A stretch of 64,000 nt of DNA from assembly GCA_022652485.1 (NCBI GenBank), contig JALCRK010000004.1, positions 1-64,000 of the forward strand. The letters are read 5' to 3'. The position numbers and the translations under genes were made by a program. This stretch comes from Sphingobium sp. (lineage in GTDB: Bacteria; Pseudomonadota; Alphaproteobacteria; Sphingomonadales; Sphingomonadaceae). How positions within the stretch are numbered: position 1 is the stretch's first letter; the number at the start of each line of letters is the position of its first letter. Below the pieces are notes generated by a model, which was not told where the DNA came from, did no database searches, and worked only from the letters and a program-made list of their open reading frames with translations. Positions 63,274 through 64,000 of this stretch are shown in pieces.

Positions 63274-63963
63274 CTACCTACAATATCCGCCCCTGCCCCC
63301 CATATCGAAATGCAGATGGTCATGATGCGCCTCATTGTAATCGGGGCTGAGCACGGTGCGAAAGCGCTTGCACGCGCTGTCCCGCACCCGGCGGAGGAAC
63401 GCCTGGCTGACCGCGTCGCCGCTCCATCCGTTCTGCACCGAGATGCGCCGTCCGTCCGCCAGCAGGAATGCGGCGATGTCGATCGCGTTGGCGCGGGCGT
63501 GCTCGGAAAGCTGCCCGCTGCCCGCAATCACGCGGCAGTTATAGGTGCCGAAGGTGTCGATGCGCACCAGCTCGACCCCGAAATAGGCCCGGGCGGCGGG
63601 CGCGACGCCGTAGCGCGCCCAGGCGGCGAAATTCTGCGCCACCGGGCAGGTCATCTGCCCGAGGCCGGTCACGGGCACGACGATCTCATCGAGCTGCACC
63701 GCGCCATAGGAGGTGCAGCCACCGCCGTAATTCCGGTCGGGCAGTGGGGTGTAGCGCACGCCGAGGCTGGCGAGTCTTCCCGCGCACTGGCGGAATTCCG
63801 GGCTGTCGACGCCATAGCGCGGTGGTTTGGAGACCGGCCGGGCGGGGGCGCGCTTGGTGGTGCGCGGATGATGTCCGGTTGGGATCATGTCGCCGGAGCA
63901 GGCGGACAGCAGCAGCGCGGCAACGAGCGCCACGCCGAGCCGCGTGTTGCGCCGCCGCGCCAT
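63274..63963 (-). CDS. Extensin-like domain lipoprotein
   Basis: A 229-residue exported protein. After ARRRNTRLGVALVAALLL comes the lipobox LLSAC, so it should be lipid-anchored. The extensin-like C-terminal domain follows (about 55-225): PEFRQCAGRLASLGVRYTPL, YGAVQLDEIVVPVTGLGQMTCPVA, GTYNCRVIAGSGQLSEHARANAIDIAAF and HHDHLHFDMGGRGGYC, with His and Asp residues of a D-Ala-D-Ala peptidase-like zinc site. ATG 63963 is preferred because it gives the basic start of the signal; 63993 is also in frame. Confidence 0.88.
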   Translation of the reverse strand: MARRRNTRLGVALVAALLLSACSGDMIPTGHHPRTTKRAPARPVSKPPRYGVDSPEFRQCAGRLASLGVRYTPLPDRNYGGGCTSYGAVQLDEIVVPVTGLGQMTCPVAQNFAAWARYGVAPAARAYFGVELVRIDTFGTYNCRVIAGSGQLSEHARANAIDIAAFLLADGRRISVQNGWSGDAVSQAFLRRVRDSACKRFRTVLSPDYNEAHHDHLHFDMGGRGGYCR

Positions 63964-64000
63964 GCCGCGATGGCCACTGCCCGATAAATGCATTGCGGAA

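Overview
The window is a 64 kb piece of a high-GC alphaproteobacterial chromosome, most likely from a flagellated member of the Sphingomonadales. The call rests on the alphaproteobacterial flagellar regulators FliX and FlaF, on the conserved neighbourhoods hemE-origin-ppsR-maf-aroE-coaE-dnaQ and mnmE-mnmG-rsmG-parA-parB, on small families typical of the group (DUF1491, DUF1674, DUF3297, DUF6489), and on its intergenic repeat families. I found no rRNA, tRNA, CRISPR array, transposase or prophage. Almost all of it is core chromosome.

Layout. 1-4.9 kb: the 5' part of thiC with its TPP riboswitch, then a chemoreceptor translationally coupled to an OprB-type porin whose frame is broken inside a CT repeat, and a small membrane protein. 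5-13.4 kb: purH, a heparinase II/III-like protein, rpe, a soluble chemoreceptor-like protein with reversed domain order, rsmB, a DUF1674 small protein and galU. 13.4-20.5 kb: flagellar block A (FlgN-like, FlgJ-like, flgI, divergent fliX, flhB, fliR, fliQ, fliE, flgC, divergent fliNOP). 20.6-21.4 kb: a cytochrome c and a small exported protein. 21.5-30.9 kb: a compact motor and chemotaxis operon (motA, STAS protein, cheY, cheA, cheW, cheR, cheB, cheY, cheD, an unknown gene, motB, fliL) with divergent flaF. 30.9-44.6 kb: msrPQ, ftsK, a GNAT/transporter/nucleotidyltransferase operon, a lipid-kinase-like gene, DUF3297, an AT-richer orphan gene, recF, prmA, rppH, a RidA protein, a ModE-like regulator, a dicarboxylate/amino-acid symporter and a nitroreductase.

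44.6-58.2 kb is the origin region. parB-parA-rsmG-mnmG-mnmE carry two 16-bp parS palindromes, one of them inside rsmG. DUF6489, TerC, rho, hemJ and hemE follow. The 291-bp gap between hemE and the ppsR homologue has an AT-rich stretch and DnaA boxes and is the likely chromosomal origin, 5.5-7.5 kb from parS. 58.2-64 kb holds the ribosome hibernation factor, ptsN, a thioesterase, DUF1491, a SleB-type wall hydrolase, a prephenate dehydrogenase-like gene, a LOG-family gene and an extensin-like lipoprotein.

The main biological theme is motility: export apparatus, P-ring, rod parts, stator and a full adaptation-capable chemosensory pathway lie within 30 kb, beside two unusual receptors. flgB, the flgDEFGH/K/L genes, fliF-fliM and flagellin are not in the window. 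At least five families of intergenic inverted repeats sit at operon borders. One family is folded directly onto the stop codons of fliE and ftsK.
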